This document shows, piece after piece, positions 22,677 to 30,159 of a stretch of DNA of 47,077 nucleotides (positions are counted from its first letter, which is position 1; the number at the start of each line of letters is the position of its first letter). The notes beneath the pieces were generated by a model that saw only the letters and a list, made by a program, of their open reading frames with translations, searched no databases and was not told the DNA's origin. Source of the stretch: a virus; the IMG/VR virus record IMGVR_UViG_3300037225_000238, positions 1 through 47,077 of that record. One strand, given 5' to 3'. Made by a program: the position numbers and the translations under genes.

Positions 22677-22737
22677 TCCACCGTCGCCTCCGTCTGTTCC
22701 GCCTCCTCGACGTGTAAACGCTTGAATCCCGGAGGCG
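22319..22737. repeat. 207-bp tandem duplication
   Basis: Two direct copies with period 207 bp (22321 aligns with 22528; the second copy ends at 22737). I count three differences: G/A in the Arg/Trp codon, T/C in the Gln/Arg codon, and C/T in the GTG/ATG start. The unit spans the end of the nuclease gene and the start of the next gene, and 207 is a multiple of three, so the downstream gene stayed open. Confidence 0.9.
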
Positions 22738-23968
22738 TCTGCCCGTGGTACACGTCCACGTTCTGGTAACAGAGGACGCAATAGGGGCACTTGAACGTAG
22801 CCTCGCACTGCTGCTCATTCTCGTAGTAGAACCCCGTCCGCTCCATCTCGGCCATGTTCCGCTGGAGGGCCCAGACCTGGTACTCGAAGTTCTTCAACTC
22901 CGCGTCAGTGAAGGCGATCTCCCGCCGGGCGAAGTAGAACTCAGGCCGCTGGGTGATGTCCTGGAGGAGGCGAGCACCGTACATCGCGGGGGTCTCGCGG
23001 ACGGCGAACTTCTGGGCGGGGTTGGGGTCCTTCTTAGTGGGCTTGGGCTCGGCACCCAGTTCGACCTCAGCCAGTACACCGTCAACGGATAGACTCGTAA
23101 CCGGGATCGACACAGTGCCCCCTGGAACCACATGGGAAATTGGGTATGACTGTACCACGACGAAATGCTGTCCGCAGTAGTCGCCCGTCCGAACGAACTC
23201 GGCCGACTCCCCCTGGGTCAGCTTCGACGGCCTGATTGTCGGCTTGTGGAAGACATCGTGCAATAGGCCCGCGACGAAGGGCAGGGGGATGTCGGTGTCC
23301 TTGAGGGCCATAGGCATTTGCTCACATCCCCCGCTGGTCTGGAGGTCCCTCGCCGCCTGGATGTAGAACTTGCTCTGGGTGTCCTTCCGCAGCCGGTCCC
23401 AGTAAGAAGAACCACTGTCAATTCCTTTCCCGGTGGTTTTGTTCTCCTGGATGAGGATCGCCCCGGTGGCCTTCGAGCGGATGATCCGGTCGATCTTCCC
23501 CACCCGCACGAAGTTGGGGGTCGAATGGCCGGTCTCGGGATTCCGTAGGGGCAACTCGAACTCCAACTCCGTCGCCACGGTCTCATACTCGCTCATGCCC
23601 TGGGGGTAGAGCCAGTGGTAGGCGGCGAGGGCGTTGGCGATGACCTCACGCTCGACGGCCCAGTCAGTGGGATCGGCCCAGTCGGGCACCGTGTCGTAGA
23701 TCGCGGTCGCCTCTCTGACGGCGATCTCCAGGCGGTTCTCCTCAGTGATGGTGGTTTCGCGGGGCGGGTCCGTATACGGCTCATTGATGAACGCCCCAGT
23801 GGGCATCGAAAGAATCTCCAGCCCGCGATGCCAGGCAGTTCCGAGTCGGAGCGGCTCCGCATCGACGGCGGGCCTCAACGCTTCCACATATGCAATTCTG
23901 TACTTCGTTGGGCAGCACTTGAAGGCGGCGATGCTACTGGCGGAAACGTGTTTGATCTTATCGCTCAT
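22673..23968 (-). CDS. RecB/Cas4-like PD-(D/E)XK nuclease
   Basis: 431 aa. ATG 23968 has GGAGG upstream. Motifs: VSASSIAAFKCCPTKY at 8-23 with Cys residues, GTAWHRG with His47, GKIDRI with Asp160, and ILIQENKTTG with Glu175 and Lys177 (the E-x-K signature). A C-terminal cluster C-x6-C-x2-C-x2-C follows, which with the N-terminal Cys suggests a Cas4/AddB-like iron-sulfur site. There is no CRISPR array nearby. In phages such nucleases act in recombination or end resection, here beside the Sak4-like ATPase. Confidence 0.8.
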   Translation of the reverse strand: MSDKIKHVSASSIAAFKCCPTKYRIAYVEALRPAVDAEPLRLGTAWHRGLEILSMPTGAFINEPYTDPPRETTITEENRLEIAVREATAIYDTVPDWADPTDWAVEREVIANALAAYHWLYPQGMSEYETVATELEFELPLRNPETGHSTPNFVRVGKIDRIIRSKATGAILIQENKTTGKGIDSGSSYWDRLRKDTQSKFYIQAARDLQTSGGCEQMPMALKDTDIPLPFVAGLLHDVFHKPTIRPSKLTQGESAEFVRTGDYCGQHFVVVQSYPISHVVPGGTVSIPVTSLSVDGVLAEVELGAEPKPTKKDPNPAQKFAVRETPAMYGARLLQDITQRPEFYFARREIAFTDAELKNFEYQVWALQRNMAEMERTGFYYENEQQCEATFKCPYCVLCYQNVDVYHGQTPPGFKRLHVEEAEQTEATVE

Positions 23969-23992
23969 GGGTTCCTCCGGTTGATCCGAACA

Positions 23993-24021
23993 ATAGTACC
24001 ACCAAACACCAACATTGTCAA
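23993..24021 (-). promoter_or_regulatory. Leftward promoter before the nuclease gene
   Basis: Minus strand TTGACA (24021-24016) and TACTAT (23998-23993) with 17 bases between, in a 49-bp gap. The -35 overlaps the end of the VRR-NUC gene. Confidence 0.6.
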
Positions 24022-24473
24022 TCGTCAAAGTTCAATAGGCCGAAATCTTTCAGTTGGGTCTTGAGGTCATCCACCGACCTCGCCAGAAGGTAAACACCAC
24101 CCACACGCTCGATCAACGCCTGGTGATCGCACTGCTCCTGACTCTGCACCCCCTTCGCCGACTTGACCTCGATCCCCACATATCGCCCATCGGGGAAGCA
24201 GCAGGTCAGATCGGCCCAACCGTGGGGGATACCGCACTTGTAGTGCTCGCCGACCTCGACCTTCGCTCCACACCGGGGGCAGGTCCCCGTGCCCAGGTGG
24301 TGCAGGGCACCGGCGTCGGTCACGGCCAGGGGCACCCCGTGGGCCTGGAGCCAGTGGACGATCTCCAGTTGGATCTTCCGCTCGGGCTTCATCCGCTGGG
24401 TCACAGGGGGCTTGGCCTTGCGGGGCTTCCGCGGAGGCTTGGGCGGCGGGATGGTGGGGGGTGGTTGAATCAT
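24018..24473 (-). CDS. VRR-NUC nuclease
   Basis: 151 aa. Pro-rich N-terminus (MIQPPPTIPPPKPPRK), then a VRR-NUC domain: QLEIVHWLQAHGV, GIPHGWADLTCCF with the expected Asp, YVGIEVKSAKG with Glu-x-Lys, and a Gln-containing helix. A zinc-ribbon-like insert CPRCGAKVEVGEHYKC sits between the first strands. Family members are structure-specific nucleases or are joined to phage recombination and restriction enzymes. ATG 24473 overlaps the stop of the preceding gene. Confidence 0.8.
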   Translation of the reverse strand: MIQPPPTIPPPKPPRKPRKAKPPVTQRMKPERKIQLEIVHWLQAHGVPLAVTDAGALHHLGTGTCPRCGAKVEVGEHYKCGIPHGWADLTCCFPDGRYVGIEVKSAKGVQSQEQCDHQALIERVGGVYLLARSVDDLKTQLKDFGLLNFDD

Positions 24474-24766
24474 CAGTCACCCCAGATAGCGGGATCAGCC
24501 CGGCCTGCCCGCTCAATGCGAAGGGCATGGGCCAGGTTCCAGGCCGTAGGGGACAGCTTGACAACGTGGTTGTATCCCCGACGATTACCATCGCCTCGGA
24601 TGCGGGTCTGGAGCAGCCCGCTCTTGCTCCATCGCTCGATGTTGGCCCAATCGGTCTCGTTCATCTGCCGGTCGTCGATCACACCGTCATAGTCTACCGC
24701 CCGGCACTCCAGGTACAACAGGCAGCTTCGTTGATCCCTATCGAGTTGGTCGATTGCGATTTCCAT
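24473..24766 (-). CDS. Small hypothetical protein, winged-helix-like
   Basis: 97 aa. ATG 24766 with AGGAG upstream, preferred over 24799. Residues 30-75 (DRQMNETDWANIERWSKSGL, then KLSPTAW) have the helix-helix-strand rhythm of a winged helix, as in phage MarR/PadR-like or antirepressor fragments. No conserved motif allows a firm family call. Confidence 0.5.
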   Translation of the reverse strand: MEIAIDQLDRDQRSCLLYLECRAVDYDGVIDDRQMNETDWANIERWSKSGLLQTRIRGDGNRRGYNHVVKLSPTAWNLAHALRIERAGRADPAIWGD

Positions 24767-24774
24767 GTGATCTC

Positions 24775-25020
24775 CTAGAGGTAACGTGCTCCGTCCCATC
24801 GCCTCAGCCCCCGCTCCAACCAGGACCCATCGAGCCGACCGATCAGTGTCTCCAGTTCGTCAAGCGTCAACGGTAGCGTACCGCCCCTCGCAAACCTGGC
24901 CTTGACCATCGGGTGATCCTTGGGGTGGACCAGGGACATCTCCGCGGCCCTGCCCCAATATCTCAAACTACAAATAACCTGGACAATTTCTCGCGGAGTG
25001 AGTTTATGGGTTCTCCTCAT
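24775..25020 (-). CDS. Small hypothetical protein
   Basis: 81 aa. ATG 25020 overlaps the HNH gene stop as ATGA; an in-frame ATG at 25032 is also possible. It is basic, with RRTHKLTPREIVQVICSLRY near the N-terminus and a helical LDELETLIGRLDG near the end. Unknown function. Confidence 0.5.
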   Translation of the reverse strand: MRRTHKLTPREIVQVICSLRYWGRAAEMSLVHPKDHPMVKARFARGGTLPLTLDELETLIGRLDGSWLERGLRRWDGARYL

Positions 25021-25481
25021 AAATGCCCCCATTTCTTACCTGAGACCGCATTCTCTACCGTGGACCGATCAACCCCAGCGGCTCGTGCAAGGAAGGCACG
25101 GGAGACCCCTCTGTGAACAAGTCTTCGATACCAGACTACTTGTTCGGCAGTGAGCTTGGCCATTCCGTGATTCTCCCCCTGCAACCCAGACGGACGATTC
25201 CTACCCTTGCGTACCATGTCCTGGCTGTTGTCCTTCTTCGTCCCCAGAAATAGATGCTCGGGGTTCACGCAGGCAGGCGTGTCGCATGAATGGAGGACAC
25301 ACCGACCGGGGGGAATTGCCCCGTTGAACATCAGGTAGTTCCAGCGGTGGGCGAGAATCCACCTACGTCCGTAGTCCCGGAATCGACCGTATCCTTTGTT
25401 GTTTCTCTCGCGGAGCCAGAGCCAGCACCCATTAGGGGCGATCTCGAAGTCCCGGCCACTCTCCAACAGGCGGTACGACAT
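25017..25481 (-). CDS. HNH homing-type endonuclease
   Basis: 154 aa. The HNH_3-type core is clear: NGCWLW at about 17-22, HRWNYLMFNG, PPGRCVLHSCDTPACVNPEH with the paired Cys and His residues, and LFLGTKKDNSQDM. A C-terminal helix-turn-helix follows (KLTAEQVVWYRRLV, FLARAAGVDRSTVENA), as in free-standing homing enzymes. It inserts between small genes just downstream of the DNA polymerase gene. The A/T-richer sequence fits a mobile gene. No intron is evident in the polymerase. Confidence 0.85.
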   Translation of the reverse strand: MSYRLLESGRDFEIAPNGCWLWLRERNNKGYGRFRDYGRRWILAHRWNYLMFNGAIPPGRCVLHSCDTPACVNPEHLFLGTKKDNSQDMVRKGRNRPSGLQGENHGMAKLTAEQVVWYRRLVHRGVSRAFLARAAGVDRSTVENAVSGKKWGHL

Positions 25482-25483
25482 GC

Positions 25484-25678
25484 CTACACCCGATCCTTCC
25501 ACGCTCGCTGATAGCCCAGGGCGTACTGATCGGTGTCACTCAGGTAGCCGGGCCTGGGCTCCTTGCGGATGTCCGTGTCCGAGACACCGTGAACGTAGCC
25601 GTTGGTGAACTCCACAGTCCAGTCGGAGTGCTTCCGCCGGAGAGCGGCGAAGAGATTGTTCTGATCGCTGGCAAGCAT
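25484..25678 (-). CDS. Small hypothetical protein
   Basis: 64 aa. ATG 25678 shares its first base with the polymerase TAA. The sequence (NNLFAALRRKHSDWTVEFTN, then YALGYQRAWKD) looks like a compact alpha/beta domain. It sits between the polymerase and the HNH gene and may be a polymerase-linked accessory; nothing in it is diagnostic. Confidence 0.55.
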   Translation of the reverse strand: MLASDQNNLFAALRRKHSDWTVEFTNGYVHGVSDTDIRKEPRPGYLSDTDQYALGYQRAWKDRV

Positions 25679-27684
25679 TACTCGTACCTTTCGCTGGTAG
25701 ATGCCTCAACCCCAAGTGGCCAATTCGGTGCCCAGAGCGGCGGGGACACCAGGGCGGCACACACGCACGCCTTGGCCTCTTCCGCCCGTGATTTCTCGAC
25801 CGATACCACGATGCTGTCGTGACAGTGAAGGGCCACACGGAACCCCGCCGCCTCTACCGCCAGGACAGCCTCCACCAGGACATCCCTGCTCACAGCCTGG
25901 ATGCAATTCTCAACCAGCGAGCCCCCCCAAAGATCGGCCCAGGTGGGTCCGGCTTTCCACTGGAGTCGGCCTTCTCCATCAACATGAGCGTGCGGGTAGA
26001 ACAAGCTGCGGCCTGACGGCAAGGTGAGGACTGTCGTTGTCCCTTCACGGGACATCGTAAGACCTCGCAGAGTGCGAGGTTGTCCGTATCGTGTGACATA
26101 GGTGAAGCTGGCCTCCAGGTCCCGCCATAGGGCGGGGATCATGCGGTACCTGTTGCGGTAGGTGTCCACAAAGTTCTTACAGAAGGCGAGGTCGATCTCC
26201 CCCGACTCTACCTTTGGGCGAAGGTCAGGGAAGTCCTCCATGTACTCCAGTGCCCTAACAGAACCCATACCATATCCCATTCCGAGAATTCCTACTTTTC
26301 CGAGAGATCGGCGGGTGGACAGCACCTTCGCCACGGCTGGGGGATCGTCCTTGCGAGGCTTCCGGCACGGGGCACCCAGGACCTCGGCGGCGAAGTCAGA
26401 GTAGATGTCGCGGTTCTGGGCAAATGCCTGGACGAGATCGGTCTGCCCGGCCAGCCAGGCAAGCCCCCTGGCCTCGATCTGGGCGGCGTCCGCGTGGACT
26501 ATCAGGCACCCAGCGGGGGCACGGAGTAGGTGCTTGATCTCACATTGCAGCCCACCGCCACGGGTCGGCAAGTTCTGTAGGTTGATCCCCTCCCCGCCGG
26601 AGAATCGGCCCGTGCTCGCACCGTAGTAGTTGACAGCGTTCGGCAGACGACCCCCAGCGGCCTCCGCCTGGGCTCGCATCGACTCAACCCGTTTCAGGTG
26701 GAGGGGCCACGATTTCACCGACTGCCGGGCCTTGATGAGATCGCGGACCTTCGGGTTGCGGTGACGCTTGTACTGCTCGACGGCCTCGTCGTCCTTGGCC
26801 AGAGCAGCGATCATTTTCTTCTTCCCCTGCTTCATCGCCAGGACCTCCCCGGTCTCGGCCAGGGCGGCACTCAGGATGTTGGCAAAGCTCGTATTCCCAC
26901 TGATACCCTTGAGGGTGTACCCCACGGCCTCGGTGTCCTTCGCAGCCTGGGCCTCCATCAACCCAGTCAGCCGGTCGGCCTCGGCGAAGTCGAACACCAA
27001 CTCGGGCTCCCAGAACAACCTCAAGGTATGCCGCTGGAGGGGCAGTTCGACCTCGGGGCGGGTCAGCCTGGGCAGCATCAGGGCAAACAGGTCGAACTCC
27101 CGCTCCGCGTCGTTACATGCGTAGGCGGCGAAAGCTGATCGCATTTCGACTGATGCCGTTTCCCAGTGGACCCCCTTGAAGTTCATCGTGTCGCCCTTCG
27201 GGGGCAGGTTCCACCGCTCGCAGAGATCGTGCAGGTTGTGGGTGTTGCGGGCATCGCCGTGCCGGGATAGTGCAAGTATGTCTACGCAGAAAGGCGGCAC
27301 AATACCGTGCTTGCGAACGAGGATAGAGCCGTCGAAACGGGCATTCTGAATCACCACCGTTGCCCGCTCCAGGTTCTCCCCGTATTGACTCTTGAGCCAA
27401 TTCAACTCCTCCTTCACTCCCGGCCAGAATGTCGCCTGCCTGGGGGCGTAGGGTGCGTCCCCCTTCACGATCAGCACCGCGACCCCCTGCTCCTCGTATC
27501 TGCGATCCTCTATGTATTCAATTGTGGACAAGCCGCTGTTGCCCTTACCCTTCATGTGGTACGAAGAGTCAAAAAAAGTCTCCATATCGAGAACGAGCAC
27601 GTCCGTTGGCCAGCCGACTTGACGTAGCACGTTCACCCAGGCAGCGGATTGCTCGGGTCGTGGGATCGAGGGTGGGGGCATCAT
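25678..27684 (-). CDS. polA: DNA polymerase, family A, with 3'-5' exonuclease
   Basis: 668 aa. Exonuclease motifs: Exo I D33-x-E35 (VLDMET), Exo II NARFD with Asp118, Exo III Y188-x3-D192. Polymerase motifs: A at VHADAAQIEAR (Asp399), B at RRSLGKVGILGMGYG (458-472), and C at HCHDSIVV. In the O helix the residue equivalent to E. coli Phe762 is Leu467. Motif C reads HDS where most enzymes have HDE. There is no 5'-3' nuclease domain, as usual for phage enzymes. It is the main replicative polymerase with the primase-helicase at 17048-19282. HNH genes flank it on both sides. It begins MMPPPSIP, sharing the Pro tag of nearby proteins. Confidence 0.9.
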   Translation of the reverse strand: MMPPPSIPRPEQSAAWVNVLRQVGWPTDVLVLDMETFFDSSYHMKGKGNSGLSTIEYIEDRRYEEQGVAVLIVKGDAPYAPRQATFWPGVKEELNWLKSQYGENLERATVVIQNARFDGSILVRKHGIVPPFCVDILALSRHGDARNTHNLHDLCERWNLPPKGDTMNFKGVHWETASVEMRSAFAAYACNDAEREFDLFALMLPRLTRPEVELPLQRHTLRLFWEPELVFDFAEADRLTGLMEAQAAKDTEAVGYTLKGISGNTSFANILSAALAETGEVLAMKQGKKKMIAALAKDDEAVEQYKRHRNPKVRDLIKARQSVKSWPLHLKRVESMRAQAEAAGGRLPNAVNYYGASTGRFSGGEGINLQNLPTRGGGLQCEIKHLLRAPAGCLIVHADAAQIEARGLAWLAGQTDLVQAFAQNRDIYSDFAAEVLGAPCRKPRKDDPPAVAKVLSTRRSLGKVGILGMGYGMGSVRALEYMEDFPDLRPKVESGEIDLAFCKNFVDTYRNRYRMIPALWRDLEASFTYVTRYGQPRTLRGLTMSREGTTTVLTLPSGRSLFYPHAHVDGEGRLQWKAGPTWADLWGGSLVENCIQAVSRDVLVEAVLAVEAAGFRVALHCHDSIVVSVEKSRAEEAKACVCAALVSPPLWAPNWPLGVEASTSERYE

Positions 27685-28220
27685 GCTGTAGGTTCCTCCC
27701 CGATGTATTTACGGAATGCTCGGCAGTACGCCTCGTGGGCTTCTTCGGCAGTATCGAATCGCCCTAGATGCTTCTGCTTCCCATCCATGCCCAGGCGGGC
27801 GTACCATCGGCCCCGGTCGAAACCCGTTCCTTTAAGGTGCCCTGGTTTCGAGCGACGTTTGTAGTGGTGCCTACTCCGGGTAGTCTGCTCCAGGTTCCCA
27901 CGCCGATTATCCGTTCTGTCGTGGTTCTTGTGATGAACATCGACACCGAGAGGGGCCGGGAGGATGAGGCGGTGCATCGGAAGCTGGGTTTGCCGCGTCG
28001 GCGAGACCCTGATCGTGGTACAGACGTAGCCCCGTGACGTGATGTGCCAGCGATAGCCGTTCACCAGAGCCAGGTCCTCGGTATCGACCCGGCAAGACCC
28101 GCCGGTAATCTGGACCTCGACCCACTCGCAGCCAGCCACCACCGCCCCCGATTGGTCCCCGCCCGGTAAAGGGAGTCGGGGGGGCGTAGTCCGTGATGTG
28201 ATCGGGGGCGGTGGTAGCAT
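27681..28220 (-). CDS. HNH endonuclease with AP2-like DNA-binding domain
   Basis: 179 aa. Residues about 90-140 carry the HNH core (MHRLIL, VDVHHKNHDRTDNRRGNLEQ), and residues about 140-175 an AP2-like beta sheet (GRWYARLGMDGKQKHLGRFD, then TAEEAHEAYCRAFRKY). This pairing is typical of homing endonucleases of phages. The start has AGGA upstream, the first residues are MLPPPPIT, and the stop overlaps the polymerase start (ATGA). It is a second, unrelated HNH gene beside the polymerase. Confidence 0.85.
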   Translation of the reverse strand: MLPPPPITSRTTPPRLPLPGGDQSGAVVAGCEWVEVQITGGSCRVDTEDLALVNGYRWHITSRGYVCTTIRVSPTRQTQLPMHRLILPAPLGVDVHHKNHDRTDNRRGNLEQTTRSRHHYKRRSKPGHLKGTGFDRGRWYARLGMDGKQKHLGRFDTAEEAHEAYCRAFRKYIGEEPTA

Positions 28221-28268
28221 GGCTGTTCCTACATCGGGCCGGGTGTGTTAGTCCGGCCTCTCTCGCTC

Positions 28269-28340
28269 TTAGGGGACAAGGTTGTGCAGGAGGAGTAAGA
28301 AGACGGTGCCGATGCAGAGCCACCAGAACAACTTCTCCAC
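28269..28340 (-). CDS. 23-aa membrane peptide
   Basis: GTG 28340 has GGAGG seven bases upstream, inside the stop region of the previous gene. It encodes MEKLFWWLCIGTVFLLLLHN plus LVP, one hydrophobic helix with a short charged start. Length is minimal, but the ribosome binding site and hydrophobicity match the other membrane peptides in this unit. Confidence 0.45.
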   Translation of the reverse strand: MEKLFWWLCIGTVFLLLLHNLVP

Positions 28341-28344
28341 CGTC

Positions 28345-28785
28345 CTACCTCCCGGCCTGGGAGGGATCGGTGAAGGTCACGGTGTAGCCCTGCTCCTGGG
28401 ACCCGATCACGAAGCACGTCGTGGGCCAGGTGGCGTCGTGGGCCAGGTTGAAGGCGTCCTTGATCGCCTTGGCCGGGGCCCCGTCGCGGATCAGCTTCAT
28501 GCACCGCACCACGGCGTGGTAGATCACGGCGTTGCGAGTCCCGTGATCCGACTTCCCATCGGCCCGCAGGCTGGGCAGGGGCAGGCCGGGGTGCCGGGCC
28601 ATGTCGCTCAGGTGGTCGAACAGCCGCCGGGTCGTCCCGTCACGGGCGGTCTGGACGATGTGCGTGATGATCGGCAGCAGGACGGTACAATCCTGGGGGC
28701 GGGACCTCTCGGCCTCGCGGTCGGGGTCCGGTTCGGGGGCGGCAACAGCGGTCGGCAGCGGGGGGAGTCCTTTGGCCACGATCAT
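28345..28785 (-). CDS. Hypothetical protein
   Basis: 146 aa, first gene after a strong promoter (28824-28851). It has a Pro/Glu/Arg-rich start and then a helical domain (LLPIITHIVQTARDG, VIYHAVVRCMKLIRDGA, AIKDAFNLAHDATWP). GAGGAG is close to ATG 28785; GTG 28779 has better spacing. I do not recognise a family. It is probably a replication-time accessory protein by place. Confidence 0.5.
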   Translation of the reverse strand: MIVAKGLPPLPTAVAAPEPDPDREAERSRPQDCTVLLPIITHIVQTARDGTTRRLFDHLSDMARHPGLPLPSLRADGKSDHGTRNAVIYHAVVRCMKLIRDGAPAKAIKDAFNLAHDATWPTTCFVIGSQEQGYTVTFTDPSQAGR

Positions 28786-28823
28786 TCTCCTCGGTTGGGG
28801 CCTTGAATAGTTGCGATCATCAA

Positions 28824-28851
28824 ATCATAGCAGAGATCGCGGGAATGTCAA
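28824..28851 (-). promoter_or_regulatory. Leftward sigma70-type promoter
   Basis: Minus strand TTGACA (28851-28846) and TATGAT (28829-28824) with a 16-base spacer; six of six and five of six matches to consensus. It would drive the gene at 28785 and probably the polymerase cluster. Confidence 0.75.
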
Positions 28852-28854
28852 GGG

Positions 28855-29100
28855 CTAATCGGTGAATTCCTTGACAACCACGAACCCGGTCGGTATCCCG
28901 TTACGGAACGTCACGACCGACACATTGCAGATGATCGACACGTCCAGTTCCAGGACCCGCCGGGCAGCCCGCTTGATCCACGCGGGCGTGACCGTGTGGG
29001 CCAGGTTCACGGCCTCCTGGCGGTCACCGAGCAGGCGGATCGGAACGTCATCCATGCCACAGCGGCCGAGGACGAGATGGTGGAATACGGGTTTTCTCAT
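28855..29100 (-). CDS. Hypothetical protein
   Basis: 81 aa. I chose ATG 29100 one base after the TGA of the previous gene, dropping the 28 codons upstream that overlap it. It is beta-rich with a hydrophobic C-terminal half (VSIICNVSVVTFRNGIPTGF). No known family. Confidence 0.5.
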   Translation of the reverse strand: MRKPVFHHLVLGRCGMDDVPIRLLGDRQEAVNLAHTVTPAWIKRAARRVLELDVSIICNVSVVTFRNGIPTGFVVVKEFTD

Positions 29101-29101
29101 G

Positions 29102-29272
29102 TCAGAAGACCTCGACCATCTCGTTGTCCAGCAGGTCCAGCTTTGCCTCAGCCGCCGCCAGCCCGGCGGGGAGCCCGGCCTCAACGTCCAGGTCGATCAA
29201 CTCCACATCGGCGGTCTCGTCACAGTACACAGTGCGGACACAGCCGCCCTCGACTACTACCACAATCTTCAT
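29102..29272 (-). CDS. Small acidic protein
   Basis: 56 aa. ATG 29272 follows the SprT-like stop by one base. It begins MKIVVVVEGGCVRTVYCDET and continues with an Asp/Glu-rich strand (VELIDLDVEAG). Small proteins of this kind (a beta strand, GG-x-V, then acidic) are common in phage early regions. Function unknown. Confidence 0.6.
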   Translation of the reverse strand: MKIVVVVEGGCVRTVYCDETADVELIDLDVEAGLPAGLAAAEAKLDLLDNEMVEVF

Positions 29273-29273
29273 G

Positions 29274-29840
29274 TCATTTCTCCTCTGGTTGCATTTCCTC
29301 GCCGCACGGGCAGGTCGGCAGCCCGACCTCGATCCACTTGGCGGTTGTTCTTACCGTATACCCACATACGCATGTGAGCTTCAACATTCGGGTCCCTTGC
29401 TTCTTGACTCCAGGGTCCTTAAGTGACAGTGCCGAGTGCGGGTAGTCCCCGACCTCCAGGCACAGAGCGTGTAAACGCTCAGTCAACTCCGGCCCGGCGT
29501 GGGTGCTCGTGGGCTTCCCATCCAGGCCCAGCTTCTTCATGCCCTGGCGGAAGTCCTTGCCATGCTTCGATTCATCGGGCAGCACGGCGTGGATAAGTTC
29601 GTGGACCAAGACCTCGGCCACGACGAAGCCCGCGTCGAGGATCGGCGTGATGAAAATCTGGCGGGACCCGTCCTTCGACGCCTTCGAGGTCCAGCACTCG
29701 CCGATCCGCTTGCGAATCTGTCGGCTGGGCCAGGAGCAGGACACGCGGACGGCGGGGACCGTGAAGCCAGCGTCCTCGAACGTGGGACGTAGGGCCTCGG
29801 TCATCGCCACTAGCCAGGCTTCCCGTGTTTCGTGTTGCAT
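29274..29840 (-). CDS. SprT-like zinc metalloprotease
   Basis: 188 aa. HELIH at 80-84 (EVLVHELIHAVLPDESKHGK) with the downstream His expected for the third metal ligand, and a C-terminal zinc ribbon with C-x-C and C-x-C pairs at about 155-180. This is the SprT/Spartan-like arrangement; cellular members cut proteins crosslinked to DNA. ATG 29840 shares a base with the preceding stop. In a phage replication unit it could clear DNA-bound proteins, which is inference. Confidence 0.8.
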   Translation of the reverse strand: MQHETREAWLVAMTEALRPTFEDAGFTVPAVRVSCSWPSRQIRKRIGECWTSKASKDGSRQIFITPILDAGFVVAEVLVHELIHAVLPDESKHGKDFRQGMKKLGLDGKPTSTHAGPELTERLHALCLEVGDYPHSALSLKDPGVKKQGTRMLKLTCVCGYTVRTTAKWIEVGLPTCPCGEEMQPEEK

Positions 29841-30043
29841 CAGACACTCCCATTCAACTTGTTCGCCCGTGCCTGTGCCGCTTCCAACCCGCCGTAGACT
29901 CGAACGTGTCCATCCGTCCCGCGATGGTACACCGCCTTCGGGCCGGGGCTCCGCACCACCCGCCAATTGGTGATGTGGCGGATGGGCACCCAATCACCGA
30001 CTACGGTGGGGATCGGCGGGGGGATTGTGGGAGGTGGTTGCAT
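29840..30043 (-). CDS. Small protein with Pro-rich N-terminal tag
   Basis: 67 aa. AAGGAG precedes ATG 30043. It starts MQPPPTIPPPIPTVVGDW, nearly the same as the first residues of the VRR-NUC protein, then a compact domain (WRVVRSPGPKAVYHRG, then GLEAAQARANKLNG). No known family. Confidence 0.6.
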   Translation of the reverse strand: MQPPPTIPPPIPTVVGDWVPIRHITNWRVVRSPGPKAVYHRGTDGHVRVYGGLEAAQARANKLNGSV

Positions 30044-30098
30044 AGTCTATCTCCTTAGTTAACCGACCTTCTACGAGTTTTGTTTCGAATCGTTTCAT
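29994..30098 (-). CDS. Possible 34-aa leader gene
   Basis: ATG 30098 has GAGG upstream and encodes MKRFETKLVEGRLTKEID before running into the start of the next gene in another frame. Its 3' half is only the Pro-tag DNA read out of frame. It may be a leader that couples translation to the gene at 30043, or chance. Confidence 0.3.
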   Translation of the reverse strand: MKRFETKLVEGRLTKEIDYATTSHNPPADPHRSR

Positions 30099-30113
30099 GG
30101 TTCCTCTATAGGT

Positions 30114-30142
30114 AAGATAGCACACAAATCGCTCTGGGGCAA
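30114..30142 (-). promoter_or_regulatory. Possible leftward promoter
   Basis: Minus strand TTGCCC (30142-30137) and TATCTT (30119-30114) with a 17-base spacer, in an A/T-rich gap before the genes at 30098 and 30043. Confidence 0.5.
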
Positions 30143-30159
30143 ATGCTATTCGTATTTTT

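Noticed and set aside
22677-22808. Longer start for the duplicated small protein
   Set aside because: The added residues are the nuclease gene in another frame; ATG 22676 overlaps the nuclease stop as other coupled genes do.
28237-28258. GGCCGG/CCGGCC hairpin before the HNH-AP2 gene
   Set aside because: Only six base pairs, with no U tract; too weak to list as a terminator.
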